From Pseudomonas hefeiensis (GTDB lineage: Bacteria > Pseudomonadota > Gammaproteobacteria > Pseudomonadales > Pseudomonadaceae): a stretch of DNA of 64,000 nt. The notes beneath the pieces are model-generated. The model had not been told where the DNA came from. It did no database searches and worked only from the letters and a program-made list of their open reading frames with translations. The stretch is taken from positions 4,526,001 to 4,590,000 of the forward strand of contig NZ_CP117449.1 of assembly GCF_030687835.1 (NCBI RefSeq), written 5' to 3'. The position numbers and the translations under genes are program-made. Position 1 is the first letter of the stretch. Every line of letters begins with the position of its first letter. This document shows, in pieces, positions 19,650 to 29,236 of this stretch.

Positions 19650-20636
19650 TTAAGCCTTTGAATTTCTGTCGGCGTATAACCGACCGACTTCTTCTAACTC
19701 TGAACAGGTTTTCGCTGTCGGTCGCCATCCAAGGGTACGCTGGGCTTTGGAAGAATCAATCTGCAGAGAACCAAAAAGCTGGGTGTACATTCCCGTTTTC
19801 CCAACGATTGCAGCTCCAACTTCAAGAAGTCTGCTCGGTAGAAAGAAAAAGAAATTCTTTTTTCCCATGCCGCAAGCGAGAGATCTGACGATCTGTGTCG
19901 TAGAGACATCGTCGCCGTTAGATAGCAGGAAAAGTTCTCCGGCAGCCGATGGATGGTGAATCGCAAGCTCTATAAAAGAAACAACGTCTTGAACAGAGAC
20001 GAGACTGCGCAAATTATTTATATTCGACAACGGCAACGGCAAATTGGAAGCAACAACTTTTAGCAATCGTCCAAAGTTACCAGGGGCGTCAACACCGAAA
20101 ATTAACGGTGGCCGAACAATAACCAGCTCCATGCTGGTAGTAGCCGCTAACTCTATGAGGCGCTGTTCCGCTTCAAATTTCGAAACAGCATAATACGCTT
20201 CCGGATTGGGCTGAGAAGATTCATCAAAAGGTCTTTCCTCAGTTTTATTTCCATTGACACCAATGGAGCTGATAAAAATAAACCGCCGCACACCCGACAA
20301 CGCTGCTTGCCTAGCTAAGCGCAATGTCAGTTCGGAATTAACTTGGCGGAAGGCATCCAATGGATCTACTTTTTTTTCACGAAGGACGTGTGCTCGACCA
20401 GCTAAATGTACAACACAGTCAACACCTGAGCAAAGATCCACCAATGAGCGCTCAGTAAGCAAATCACTCTCTATGTAAATGACGCCCAAAGTTTGACTAA
20501 ATTCCTTAGTTCTGTTCCGCACCACCGCACGTACGTCGTAAGACTCAGTGCCCAATTTTCTACATAGCATGCTGCCGACGAAGCCGCCAGCACCAGTAAT
20601 CAGGACCGTTGATCTGCGCGGATCAGGATTTGGCAT
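19650..20636 (-). CDS. wbpK: NAD-dependent nucleotide-sugar epimerase/reductase WbpK
   Basis: A 328-residue short-chain dehydrogenase/reductase of the extended type. LITGAGGFVGSMLCRKL forms the NAD(P)-binding loop near residue 13, HLAGRAH follows, and YYAVSKFEAE carries the catalytic Tyr and Lys, preceded by FISSIGVNG with the Ser. In the O5 pathway WbpK is thought to reduce the WbpM product to the UDP-D-FucNAc precursor; this role is from family knowledge. It overlaps wbpJ by 14 bp and is followed by wbpL after 12 bp. Confidence 0.9.
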   Translation of the reverse strand: MPNPDPRRSTVLITGAGGFVGSMLCRKLGTESYDVRAVVRNRTKEFSQTLGVIYIESDLLTERSLVDLCSGVDCVVHLAGRAHVLREKKVDPLDAFRQVNSELTLRLARQAALSGVRRFIFISSIGVNGNKTEERPFDESSQPNPEAYYAVSKFEAEQRLIELAATTSMELVIVRPPLIFGVDAPGNFGRLLKVVASNLPLPLSNINNLRSLVSVQDVVSFIELAIHHPSAAGELFLLSNGDDVSTTQIVRSLACGMGKKNFFFFLPSRLLEVGAAIVGKTGMYTQLFGSLQIDSSKAQRTLGWRPTAKTCSELEEVGRLYADRNSKA

Positions 20637-21867
20637 GTGGACCCGCCTCTAGTGCCTTCGTGACAGTCAAAGAAAGCTTTTCATAGGCATAAAAAGACAT
20701 AACGGCCTCATGGCCTCGACGCCCCATCAAAACCCTTTCAGCTTCGGAAGTCTCATAGAGTTTCGAAATAGTCCTTGCGATATCCTCTGCGTCTTCAGGG
20801 TCAGCGCTAAAACCACAACTATAATCCTCGACCGGGTCATTTCCGGCTTTACATGCAAAAATAATAGGCAAACCGGAGAGCATATAATCCCATAACTTAT
20901 TCGGGCTTATCCCAAACCTAAATATCGGTTGTCCTTTTAAAGAAATATAGCCAGCCGTCGCAATACTCAGAGCAGACAGGACCACTTCTTTGGGCTGCTG
21001 TTCAAAAAACTCCACCGAATTCAAAGCATTCAACACAACGAAATTCTTCAGCTCTTCTTTTCGTTCTCCCTTCCCAATCAGGAGAATTTTTATTTTAAGT
21101 TTTTTTGCTTCAAGAATTTTAGCGGCACGAACAAGCCCCTCTAAGGCATTAGGCTCACCGTGCGCCCCTGCATAAACAAGAATAAAATAACCTTCTTCCT
21201 TATAGCGCCGTGCATCCCGTAGCAACTGCCCACCTTCCGGAGTCTTCAGGTTAACTTCCTCTATATCGACACCATTAGGCACCCAAAGAAATTTTTGCGG
21301 ATCCAACCCCCTTTCCATCATATGTTTATCGGCACAAGGTAATAAACTGATGACCTTATCTGCTTGTTTATATGCAAATTTTTCAATCCAACCCGTTATC
21401 CGCACTAGTAGACTATCGGGTCGCAAACCACCAAGCTCCACTAAACTGAGCGGCCAAATATCTCTCACTTCAAAGACAAACTTGGCACGAAAAATTTTTG
21501 CTGCCAACCAAGCACTCGGCACACCGAAAGGGTGAGGCGAAGAGTATATAATAACGTCAGGCTTTCCTGTTCTGTAGGCCTGCAGAAAGCAGAACGGAAA
21601 CAACAAACACGAAAAAACCAGCATCGAAAGAGTTCGTTTAAAACCGTTCTTTCGATATCTAGTCGTTGGTACATACACATACTTAGCACCGTCTCTCTCA
21701 AGGGGGGCATGCCGATATTCATCGGGCTCTAAAAGATGGTGATAAGCGGCTGAGATAACTAAAGACTGACAACCAGCTCTATTCCAATATTTGGAGAAAT
21801 AGTATGGCCGCCAGTACCGTCCAACTCCCGGACCACCCGCGTATGGATGTATATACCAAATTTTCAT
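20623..21867 (-). CDS. wbpJ: Glycosyltransferase family 4, WbpJ
   Basis: A 414-residue GT-B glycosyltransferase expected to add a sugar to the lipid-linked O-unit on the cytoplasmic face. The N-terminal domain has PYAGGPGVGRYWRPYYFSKY; the middle contains FEVRDIWPLSLVELGG; the donor-binding half has ILVYAGAHGEPNALEGL and KLWDYMLSGLPIIFAC. Two adjacent ATGs exist; the second (21867) has AAGGA at better spacing. Length equals PAO1 WbpJ (about 413). By comparison with WbuB-like enzymes a HexNAc or ManNAc3-type acid transferase is likely; which one is not decidable by eye. Confidence 0.9.
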   Translation of the reverse strand: MKIWYIHPYAGGPGVGRYWRPYYFSKYWNRAGCQSLVISAAYHHLLEPDEYRHAPLERDGAKYVYVPTTRYRKNGFKRTLSMLVFSCLLFPFCFLQAYRTGKPDVIIYSSPHPFGVPSAWLAAKIFRAKFVFEVRDIWPLSLVELGGLRPDSLLVRITGWIEKFAYKQADKVISLLPCADKHMMERGLDPQKFLWVPNGVDIEEVNLKTPEGGQLLRDARRYKEEGYFILVYAGAHGEPNALEGLVRAAKILEAKKLKIKILLIGKGERKEELKNFVVLNALNSVEFFEQQPKEVVLSALSIATAGYISLKGQPIFRFGISPNKLWDYMLSGLPIIFACKAGNDPVEDYSCGFSADPEDAEDIARTISKLYETSEAERVLMGRRGHEAVMSFYAYEKLSLTVTKALEAGPHAKS

Positions 21868-21898
21868 CATAATCCTTTAAAAACACGTTAAATAATAT

Positions 21899-22963
21899 TT
21901 AGCTCCTCAAAAGATGGTCAGCTATACGGACGGCAGCCTGTCCTCCCCCATACAACTGGTCACTGTCGTTAACAGCTCTGTTAAGGTTATTAGTCACAGC
22001 GTTAACTATCGATCGACTCTGGGCACCCACCAGCACGTTGGCGCCCAAGGTGACTAGCTCAACCCACTCGGTTTGATCACGGACTGTTACGCAGGCTTTG
22101 TTGAAGAAAAACGCTTCTTTTTGCACTCCACCGCTATCGGTTAACACCAAGCCAGCTCTTTGAAGAAGCCAAATCATCTCTAAATATCCGACTGGCTCAA
22201 TGACATTGACATCTAGTTTCAACCCCGCGCTGGCAAGCGCACTACGTGTGCGGGGATGCAGCGGCATAACCACAGGAGCTATTGATTGATGTATTTCATT
22301 CAACGCATTGACGATCGCCCCCAATCGCTGGAGGTCGTCAGTATTTTCTGCTCGATGCAACGTAGCAAGAACAAAACCTTGGGCTTGATCGAGACCTTTT
22401 GGAGCGACCGCCCTTTTGGCGAAAAATAATGCGCTATCCTGCATTACGTCGCCAACGTTTAATATTTCTACAGGCTTTTGGGAGAACCCCTCGCGCTGCA
22501 AATTATCCACCGCTGTCTGGGTTGGACAAAAAAGAATATCACTCACCTGATCAGTAACAATCCGATTTATCTCTTCGGGCATCCGCATATTATAACTACG
22601 CAAACCTGCCTCGATATGCGCTACAGGAACATGTAACTTCGCTGCAACTAAAGCGCCAGCCAAGGTTGAATTTGTATCCCCATAAACCAATACGCGATCA
22701 GGCTTCTCTCTGAGCATAACTTGTTCGATTTCTATCATCATACGACCCGTCATTTCTCCGTGCGAACCGCCATGTATATCTAACTGGTGATCAGGCCTAG
22801 GTATCCCGAGTTGATCAAAAAAAATATCAGACATATTGGAATCAAAGTGCTGACCCGTATGTATGATGGTTTCCGTCAGACCCTTCTTTTGAGCGATGGC
22901 CATAGAGACAACGCTGGCTTTGATGAACTGCGGGCGAGCGCCAATTATAGTGAAAATTTTCAT
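21899..22963 (-). CDS. wbpI: UDP-GlcNAc3NAcA 2-epimerase WbpI
   Basis: A 354-residue non-hydrolysing 2-epimerase. It closely matches PAO1 WbpI as remembered: TIIGARPQFIKASVVS at the start, HTGQHFDSNMSDIFFDQLG, LVYGDTNSTLAGAL, HIEAGLRSYNMRMPEEINR and TDSGGVQKEAFF. WbpI epimerises UDP-2,3-diacetamido-dideoxy-glucuronate to the manno form, the last step before transfer. The ATG overlaps the wbpH stop by ATGA, so translation is coupled. Confidence 0.93.
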   Translation of the reverse strand: MKIFTIIGARPQFIKASVVSMAIAQKKGLTETIIHTGQHFDSNMSDIFFDQLGIPRPDHQLDIHGGSHGEMTGRMMIEIEQVMLREKPDRVLVYGDTNSTLAGALVAAKLHVPVAHIEAGLRSYNMRMPEEINRIVTDQVSDILFCPTQTAVDNLQREGFSQKPVEILNVGDVMQDSALFFAKRAVAPKGLDQAQGFVLATLHRAENTDDLQRLGAIVNALNEIHQSIAPVVMPLHPRTRSALASAGLKLDVNVIEPVGYLEMIWLLQRAGLVLTDSGGVQKEAFFFNKACVTVRDQTEWVELVTLGANVLVGAQSRSIVNAVTNNLNRAVNDSDQLYGGGQAAVRIADHLLRS

Positions 22964-24078
22964 ACCAGCCCCTTCGATTTCTTTAAATCAGAGTAGTAGT
23001 TAAGCAGCTTACGGCCTTCGACATCCCAGTTGTAATGTGCAAACACCGCCTTTTGACCATTTAAGCCCATTTGCTTGGCACGATCAGGGTTGCCCAGTAA
23101 GTAATCTATGCACTCAGCAATAGCTTTAGAATCTAAAGGATCAACGCAAATACCACAGTCGTTTCCTTCTATAATCTCGCGCCACAGAGGAAAATTTGAT
23201 GCAATCACCGGAATGCCCGAGGACATATATTCAAACATTTTGTTTGGCTGTGCATCTACGTGATTTGGCAATGGATGAAAGGTTACTAAGCCTGCGATCG
23301 ACCTTCCCAAAACCTCCCGAACCTCCGCACGCCCTAGCTGACCACATTGATTAACAAATGACCAACCTTCCAACTGCTTGCTCTCAGCCTCCAGACCAGG
23401 TTCCGAAAATCCACCAACCAAATTCAGACGAACATCACTCTTAACATACTTCAAGGCGGTCACGACCTCTCGGATTCCGCGAATGGAGGTGATGCCGCCG
23501 ACATAACAGATTTCATTCTTCTTTTGGTCCCAAGGTACGTCTGCATCCAGTTCGCCAATCATGGGAAAGTTGTTGATATCCAGCGTATTGGGATTAATAG
23601 CAAAAAACTTGTCACGAATAAATGGCGTTGCAGTAAGAATCCCGTCTAATTTGGGACATGCGAAACGTTCAAAAAAAGAAAAAGCAACAGAAACCAAACG
23701 ACGAATGGTCGGTGAAAGATAAGGTTTGCTCAGCAGTTGCTTAGGAACGTCTTCATGTGAGTCAAATATGACGACCTTACCTTGTTTCTTCAATTTCAAT
23801 CCTATTGGCAACAACTCCGGATCATGCAGATGATAAATATCAGCATTTAGCTCCTTTGACCGCCGCAACACATTCCTTGTTGTGCGAAATATACGGTTGA
23901 GTCGGCCACGAAGCAGCCCGGCGTCTATAATTTTGACCCCGTCACTAATTTCATCACCTTTTCCATCTGCTACAACTAAAAATACATCATATCCATTTGC
24001 TGCCAACGTTCTGCATTCTTTTCTAAAAATGCGTATGTCGTATCTAGAGTGAACTGAAGTCACGTGTGCTACTTTCAA
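22960..24078 (-). CDS. wbpH: Glycosyltransferase family 4, WbpH
   Basis: A 372-residue GT-B glycosyltransferase for O-unit assembly. The start motif KVAHVTSVHSRYDIRIFRKE is typical of this group; DIYHLHDPELLPIGL, FDSHEDVPKQ, ICYVGGITSIRGI and PNKMFEYMSSGIPVIASN mark acceptor and donor domains. No ATG exists near the N-terminus: a TTG at 24078 follows GGAGG with a 5-base gap and gives the family start, so TTG initiation is inferred. The sugar it adds is not decidable from sequence alone. Confidence 0.88.
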   Translation of the reverse strand: MKVAHVTSVHSRYDIRIFRKECRTLAANGYDVFLVVADGKGDEISDGVKIIDAGLLRGRLNRIFRTTRNVLRRSKELNADIYHLHDPELLPIGLKLKKQGKVVIFDSHEDVPKQLLSKPYLSPTIRRLVSVAFSFFERFACPKLDGILTATPFIRDKFFAINPNTLDINNFPMIGELDADVPWDQKKNEICYVGGITSIRGIREVVTALKYVKSDVRLNLVGGFSEPGLEAESKQLEGWSFVNQCGQLGRAEVREVLGRSIAGLVTFHPLPNHVDAQPNKMFEYMSSGIPVIASNFPLWREIIEGNDCGICVDPLDSKAIAECIDYLLGNPDRAKQMGLNGQKAVFAHYNWDVEGRKLLNYYSDLKKSKGLV

Positions 24079-24102
24079 CAAAACCTCCAAACCGTCAAAT
24101 TA

Positions 24103-25236
24103 TTAGGAATAAACGCTGACACGTCGCCCAAGAATTCTCTGCAGCAGCATCTGAGATTTTTTAGCGAGTGACTGCAATTTATCCCAATTCTTAAAATCTG
24201 AATAATCATGGATTGGCATATTCATCAACTCATCGAATTGTTGACGGTTGATTCGTACCTTTTTGCAGAAGTAGTCGATATCGACTTCGAGTTCTTGTGG
24301 ATCATAAAGCGGCTCAGCAAGTTTAGACAAAGCCTCTTCACGAGACAGCTGTCCGGAAAGGATCATGCTTGAGTAATGCAGCTTGCGCTTATCATAACCA
24401 AATTTCGTAGGGAGATAATAATTCTGGAACAACTTGGTAAAAATAGACTCGCCATGCTTACGTGCATAGGATCGATACCCTACAGTTTCCTGAAGATATG
24501 CCTCAGCCTTCTTTTTATCGTAATCCATAAAATTCAATGGGCGCACCGTGCGCATACCCTTAACAAATGGGTACCAAAAATAGTAGTCAATAAAACTAAT
24601 AGTCTTATAATCTCTAAGAGGCTTAGATCCGTATCGATGATGAATATCCCTCAGGTTAATAGCGTCCATCGCACTGCCATGCCAATTATCAGGAAAAACA
24701 GATTCCGTCGCTAAATTTCCGCCACTGAGGATATATTTAATATTATTCTTTACAGCAAAATGATACATACTTGAAAAGAAAGCATGATCTTGAGGTACAT
24801 CCTGATTCGCAACCGCAGCCTTCATGTAAGAAAGCTGCAGATCCCGCATTTCTTCCCAATTCATAACATGAGTATGAAGATCATAACCGCAATACTTAAT
24901 AATTTTCTCGATATTACTAACAGCCAGCTCACTATTCCAACCTGCATCTACATGGACAACTAATGGGCGCAACCCTAAATCTTTAATCTTTACCGCCAAG
25001 TAAGAACTATCTACCCCCCCACTCAACCCGATGATGCAATCGTAATCTTTACCTAATCCGTCTTCTTTTATTTTTTTCACAAGGTTCTGCAAGCGAACCT
25101 CGCCTTCATTCCCGGTGAATAACTGATGAGACTGTACATCGTCAAATTTATGACAGTGGCTGCAGACGCCATTTTCATCAAACTTAATATTGGTATCAGT
25201 TTCATCCATTACACAACGAGCACATACTCTATACAC
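24103..25236 (-). CDS. wbpG: N-acetyl sugar amidotransferase WbpG
   Basis: A 377-residue PP-loop ATP pyrophosphatase-type amidotransferase. The motif SGGVDSS is at 72-78, and two CxxC pairs at C5/C8 and C25/C28 suggest a zinc ribbon. In P. aeruginosa O5, WbpG acts with HisH2 and HisF2 to turn the 3-acetamido group of ManNAc3NAcA into 3-acetamidino, using ammonia from glutamine. A GTG at 25236 with AGAGGG upstream gives a start and length like PAO1 WbpG (376). The next gene upstream is hisF2, 85 bp away. Confidence 0.93.
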   Translation of the reverse strand: MYRVCARCVMDETDTNIKFDENGVCSHCHKFDDVQSHQLFTGNEGEVRLQNLVKKIKEDGLGKDYDCIIGLSGGVDSSYLAVKIKDLGLRPLVVHVDAGWNSELAVSNIEKIIKYCGYDLHTHVMNWEEMRDLQLSYMKAAVANQDVPQDHAFFSSMYHFAVKNNIKYILSGGNLATESVFPDNWHGSAMDAINLRDIHHRYGSKPLRDYKTISFIDYYFWYPFVKGMRTVRPLNFMDYDKKKAEAYLQETVGYRSYARKHGESIFTKLFQNYYLPTKFGYDKRKLHYSSMILSGQLSREEALSKLAEPLYDPQELEVDIDYFCKKVRINRQQFDELMNMPIHDYSDFKNWDKLQSLAKKSQMLLQRILGRRVSVYS

Positions 25237-25321
25237 AACTATCCCTCTCAAATTCAGAAATAACAGCGCAGTCTACAAGTTACATTTTATAGACGGCATC
25301 TAATTACAAATTCTTAACCCG

Positions 25322-26080
25322 TTAATCTCTCGAAAAGTTCTGATTAAGATCAGGATAGCTGATTAAAACAGCTTTATGCTTCCCGTGAAAAACGAAGAAA
25401 CTTCCTGCAGCAACCGCAGACACCCCTGCCTTTTCGAACGGCTCGTTCAGATCAGCTATCGACCCCGCACCGCCACACGCTATGACAGGAATATCCACAG
25501 CAGCGACGACTGATTTTATTAAAGATATATCATACCCCTGCATCATTCCGTCACGATCAATGGAATTAAGGAATATTTCACCAGCCCCTGCCGCCTCAGC
25601 TTTCCTAGCCCATTCAATTGGCGAAATTTTGGTATCTTTCATGCCTGCTTGGGAATAAACCGAATATCTCCCGAGCAAGCTTTTTTTGCAATCTATTGAG
25701 CAAACCACACTTTGAGAGCCAAACTGATCTGCAATCTTTCTCAACAACTCAATATCGGCCAAGGCGGCGGAATTCAACGCGATTTTCTCAATACCTAACG
25801 AAAAAATTTTCTGCGCATGCTCAAGAGTACAAATGCCCCCGCCATAGCAAATGGGCATAAAACACTCCCCAGCAACTTCTGCGATTAACTCATAGTCTGG
25901 TTCGCGCCCTGATAATGACGCCTCAATATCTAACAGTACCAGTTCATCAACTTCTTTTTCATTAAAAATTCGGATGGCGTTTACTGGATCGCCAATATAT
26001 TTAGGCGATTTGAATTTTACCGTTTTGACGAGTCCTCTATCCTTTAGTAGAAGACAGGGTATTACACGTTTTCTTTGCAT
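25322..26080 (-). CDS. hisF2: HisF-like ammonia-channel subunit of WbpG amidotransferase
   Basis: A 252-residue (beta/alpha)8 barrel of the HisF family. Motifs are RVIPCLLLKDRGLVKTVKF at the start, MPICYGGGICTLEHA, VVCSIDCKKS, GAGEIFLNSIDRDGM and IPVIACGGAGSI. In the O-antigen setting HisF2 and HisH2 are not for histidine synthesis but deliver ammonia to WbpG. It overlaps hisH2 by one base (TGATG), so translation is coupled. True hisF is expected elsewhere in the genome. Confidence 0.92.
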   Translation of the reverse strand: MQRKRVIPCLLLKDRGLVKTVKFKSPKYIGDPVNAIRIFNEKEVDELVLLDIEASLSGREPDYELIAEVAGECFMPICYGGGICTLEHAQKIFSLGIEKIALNSAALADIELLRKIADQFGSQSVVCSIDCKKSLLGRYSVYSQAGMKDTKISPIEWARKAEAAGAGEIFLNSIDRDGMMQGYDISLIKSVVAAVDIPVIACGGAGSIADLNEPFEKAGVSAVAAGSFFVFHGKHKAVLISYPDLNQNFSRD

Positions 26081-26688
26081 CAGGCTAGCTCTACAAAATT
26101 TTTGAATAGCTGCATTCCAAACCGGTGACTTTTCTCCGGATGGAACTGAAATCCAAAAATGTTATTTTTAGCGACCGCCGCAGTAAACTTCTGCCCATAA
26201 TCAGCAGTCAAAAGTGTGTCCTGATCGTTATCAGGCGACATGTAATACCCATGAACGAAATAAAAACGACTTTCATCAGTCAGCCCTTGCACCAAGGGAT
26301 GTTCGTAATTTCGCGAAACATGGCTCCAGCCCATGTGCGGCACCTTCCTTTCGGCACGCTTTTCAAACCGCTTGATATCCATGTCGATCCACCCGAGCCC
26401 TGGTTCGTCTCCTTCTTCAGAGCCACGCCCCAACATTTGCGCCCCTAGGCACACCCCCATAACAGGTTTTCGAAAAACAACCGCCTGCTGATTGAGAACA
26501 TCGATGAGTCCGCTTTGACGCAGCGTTCTCATTCCGGCGTCAAAGGCCCCCACGCCAGGCAGAATAAGCTTTTCTGCGCTCTCAATATCCTCAGCCAACC
26601 TGGAAGCCTTGGCTTTGGCACCAACCCGCTTAAGCATGTTCAATACTGAAGCAATGTTTCCTACCCCGTAGTCGACGACGACAATCAT
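26080..26688 (-). CDS. hisH2: HisH-like glutaminase subunit of WbpG amidotransferase
   Basis: A 202-residue class I glutamine amidotransferase. The triad is C80 (GVCLGAQML), H183 and E185 (QFHPEKSHRFG), and the oxyanion strand is LPGVGAFDAGM. It would release ammonia from glutamine for WbpG through HisF2. The ATG at 26688, with AGGGAGT before it, overlaps the wzx stop by ATGA; a longer upstream reading to 26769 lies inside wzx and is rejected. Confidence 0.93.
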   Translation of the reverse strand: MIVVVDYGVGNIASVLNMLKRVGAKAKASRLAEDIESAEKLILPGVGAFDAGMRTLRQSGLIDVLNQQAVVFRKPVMGVCLGAQMLGRGSEEGDEPGLGWIDMDIKRFEKRAERKVPHMGWSHVSRNYEHPLVQGLTDESRFYFVHGYYMSPDNDQDTLLTADYGQKFTAAVAKNNIFGFQFHPEKSHRFGMQLFKNFVELA

Positions 26689-27920
26689 GAGGGGACTCCC
26701 TGAGCACAGCGATACGACACCGCGAAATAAATGGCATACATTATCGCATAGCTCAGGGAGTACCACCACAGGGCTTCCAGCACGTCACCTGCAAGCAAAA
26801 AGCATCCGCATGTAATGAATCGCAATGCAGCCTGCCACATCAAGTCCATTTGTTGTTTTTGCGCAATATATATCGTATAGCTTAATGGACTTATAACAAA
26901 GCGCATGTAAAACATAGGAATTAGCAACACTGCGTACTTACCAGACTCGTTCCATCCCACACCAAAAAAGAACGTGAAGATCCATTCTCCCAACCACCAA
27001 AAAAGTAGGAATGGAGGAATGGCAAGTAGCGCGAGAGCTACGAAAGTTTTAAGAAAAACGGACGTGCAGTTACCTGTATTCCTATAATCTCTAGCAGCCT
27101 GCTCTTTAAAGACATCCAAAACTGATGTAGCCAACAATGTGACCGGAGCCCCCATAATTTTCATGGTAAGCGCAAACAATCCCGCGGGCTCAGCGCCAAA
27201 TCGAGCAGCAATTAATATAATAGGCATCTGACTGGCAATTGTATTTATTAAGTCTGCTGGTAATGAAAGCTGGGGGAATTTTCTGTACTTATGCGCTGTA
27301 TTTCTTACCGTACCAAAGCTCACGCTCCAGCAACTTTTTAGCCAAGCTCGCTCGAACCACAAACAAACAAAAATTGTTGCTAACAGCACACCTGCTACTT
27401 GCCCATAAATTAATCCTGAAACGCCTAGAGCAAAGTACCCCGCAATTACCTGAGCCAAAGCAATCGCTATTGCCAGGAGAATTCTTGCGACGCCCAACTT
27501 ATTAAACTCTTGCTGTAGCGCCAACACTGAGAGAGCGGCTTTATTGATCCCCATTCCAAAAATCACAAACGCCAGACCCACAGAATAAGATCTAACAACC
27601 GAAGGGATTTGCTCTATAAGCACACCAAACAAAACAAGACATAGAGTAGAAACAACGGAAAGAACGATAGCGATCAACAAAATTAACTTTACAATCGCCC
27701 TGGAATCATCATTTTTTTCACCGCTAAAAAGAGACAATTCATAACGAGCCGTAACAAGAACGGCCATAATGGTAGCAAATGAAAGCCAAACGTTAAATAA
27801 ACCTAACTCATCGGGCGTATAAAGACGCACCAGCAACAACATTACACTCAAGGATACCAATTGAGCGCCCAATGTACCGACAAGCACCTTCCTGACACGA
27901 GAAAAGAACACACTATTCAA
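26685..27920 (-). CDS. wzx: O-antigen flippase Wzx
   Basis: A 411-residue polysaccharide-exporter superfamily protein with about 12 membrane helices and few polar loops. It would flip undecaprenyl-linked O-units across the inner membrane. FSRVRKVLVGTLGAQLVSLS at the N-terminus and LYTPDELGLFNVWLSFATI are typical of Wzx/RfbX proteins. Length equals PAO1 Wzx (411). It overlaps wzy upstream and hisH2 downstream, each by ATGA, and occupies the same place as wzx in PAO1. Confidence 0.92.
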   Translation of the reverse strand: MNSVFFSRVRKVLVGTLGAQLVSLSVMLLLVRLYTPDELGLFNVWLSFATIMAVLVTARYELSLFSGEKNDDSRAIVKLILLIAIVLSVVSTLCLVLFGVLIEQIPSVVRSYSVGLAFVIFGMGINKAALSVLALQQEFNKLGVARILLAIAIALAQVIAGYFALGVSGLIYGQVAGVLLATIFVCLWFERAWLKSCWSVSFGTVRNTAHKYRKFPQLSLPADLINTIASQMPIILIAARFGAEPAGLFALTMKIMGAPVTLLATSVLDVFKEQAARDYRNTGNCTSVFLKTFVALALLAIPPFLLFWWLGEWIFTFFFGVGWNESGKYAVLLIPMFYMRFVISPLSYTIYIAQKQQMDLMWQAALRFITCGCFLLAGDVLEALWWYSLSYAIMYAIYFAVSYRCAQGVPS

Positions 27921-29233
27921 AATGCACTCCTGTCTCGCATCGCACTTCGCTTCGACAATGCCATCAACATTATTAGAAGCAGCATAAAGAAAACGCCTGA
28001 CCCCAGGAGAACTGTCGGCAAAGACTGCTCAATTATTTTCGTCGCAAAAAGCAAAGCGATGGGCATCGCTGTAAAAGTAGACCGTGTTGAATATAAAAAA
28101 TTGAGCAGAAACACAATTGCACTGACAATTAAAGCTTCGACGACTACCGCTAAATATCCGAGTCGAAGATAGGCTACGGCCAGGAAATTAATATTTGCAT
28201 TATTATCTGGATTATTGTACATCCAGCGACCTATCTGAAAGGTGACCGGCTCACTTTTTGAGCCTCCAAAAATCGCCCCAAAAATCGTATCACCGTAATT
28301 ATTTTCCCCCATCACCTGTACAAAAGTCTCTGCTCCACCTAATAAAGTTGATGGCACAGTAAATGCGCGCCTTATGAAGTAATCATTAATATAAGAATAC
28401 CCTAAAGCCTCGTATTCAAGAACACCGACTAATAACAAACCTATTACAGCCAGCAAGAGCCAAGAAACATTAACGTGCCCCGCTCGCCTAAAGTACGCCA
28501 TTAAAAAGTATATCAACACAATAACAAAAAACGGATATTTCTGTCCGAAGGCTCCCCAAAGCACAAAAACGTTAACAACGCCCAACCAAAGGAAAAACTT
28601 ATCTTTCTTATAAACACCCCATGCAAATAAAACAGGAAATAACGCCTGCGTCCCTATCGAGGCGATATACCCTTCTAGGGATCCAGCAGAGAAAACATCT
28701 CGCGCAATAGCGCGTCGAAGATACTGCTCTGAAAAATCGAAAGAAAAGTATGAAGAACTTTTCAATATTATAAACACCAGAACAAAGGAGTTTATCAATG
28801 ACACGCATAGCAAGTACTGTCGTCCACCCCCCCTTTCCTCATTACCAGAACGGAACTTGATCTTATTAAAAAGCGAGATCACGACACTTCCTAGCAAAAT
28901 AGAAAAACAAACTCCGGAAAAGGGACTGGCGCCAGGATAAAACATGTTTGCGCCATTCAACACCAACGCGTGCGGCACAACAATCATGATCAAAAAAACT
29001 ACAACAATATCTCCCGGCTTGCTTATCCTTGGGCCACATAAAAACGAACTAAGCAGCGCGAGTAAAAACAGATAGGCCAGCAACACCCCATCTAATGGCT
29101 TGGAGGCAGCCCCCATATATTCATATAACATGTAAACATAATTATTATTTACCCACACCAACAAGAAAAAATATAAAAAAAAGTAAAGGGCGTTAACGAA
29201 AATCGCCCTGTCAACCTTCAAAGAGATGTACAT
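27917..29233 (-). CDS. wzy: O-antigen polymerase Wzy
   Basis: A 438-residue membrane protein with about 11-13 hydrophobic segments and one large periplasmic loop in the second half (around RRAFTVPSTLLGGAETFVQV to IGRWMYNNPDNNANINF). These are features of Wzy polymerases, which join O-units on the periplasmic side. Sequence conservation in this family is low, so the call rests on topology, on length equal to PAO1 Wzy (438) and on its place between wbpE and wzx. It is AT-rich, as wzy genes often are. Confidence 0.88.
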   Translation of the reverse strand: MYISLKVDRAIFVNALYFFLYFFLLVWVNNNYVYMLYEYMGAASKPLDGVLLAYLFLLALLSSFLCGPRISKPGDIVVVFLIMIVVPHALVLNGANMFYPGASPFSGVCFSILLGSVVISLFNKIKFRSGNEERGGGRQYLLCVSLINSFVLVFIILKSSSYFSFDFSEQYLRRAIARDVFSAGSLEGYIASIGTQALFPVLFAWGVYKKDKFFLWLGVVNVFVLWGAFGQKYPFFVIVLIYFLMAYFRRAGHVNVSWLLLAVIGLLLVGVLEYEALGYSYINDYFIRRAFTVPSTLLGGAETFVQVMGENNYGDTIFGAIFGGSKSEPVTFQIGRWMYNNPDNNANINFLAVAYLRLGYLAVVVEALIVSAIVFLLNFLYSTRSTFTAMPIALLFATKIIEQSLPTVLLGSGVFFMLLLIMLMALSKRSAMRDRSAF

Positions 29234-29236
29234 AAC

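Noticed and set aside
25322-26688. hisH/hisF as histidine biosynthesis genes
   Set aside because: Place between wzx and wbpG and the O5-type order show they belong to the O-antigen amidotransferase; no other his operon genes (hisA, hisB) are adjacent.
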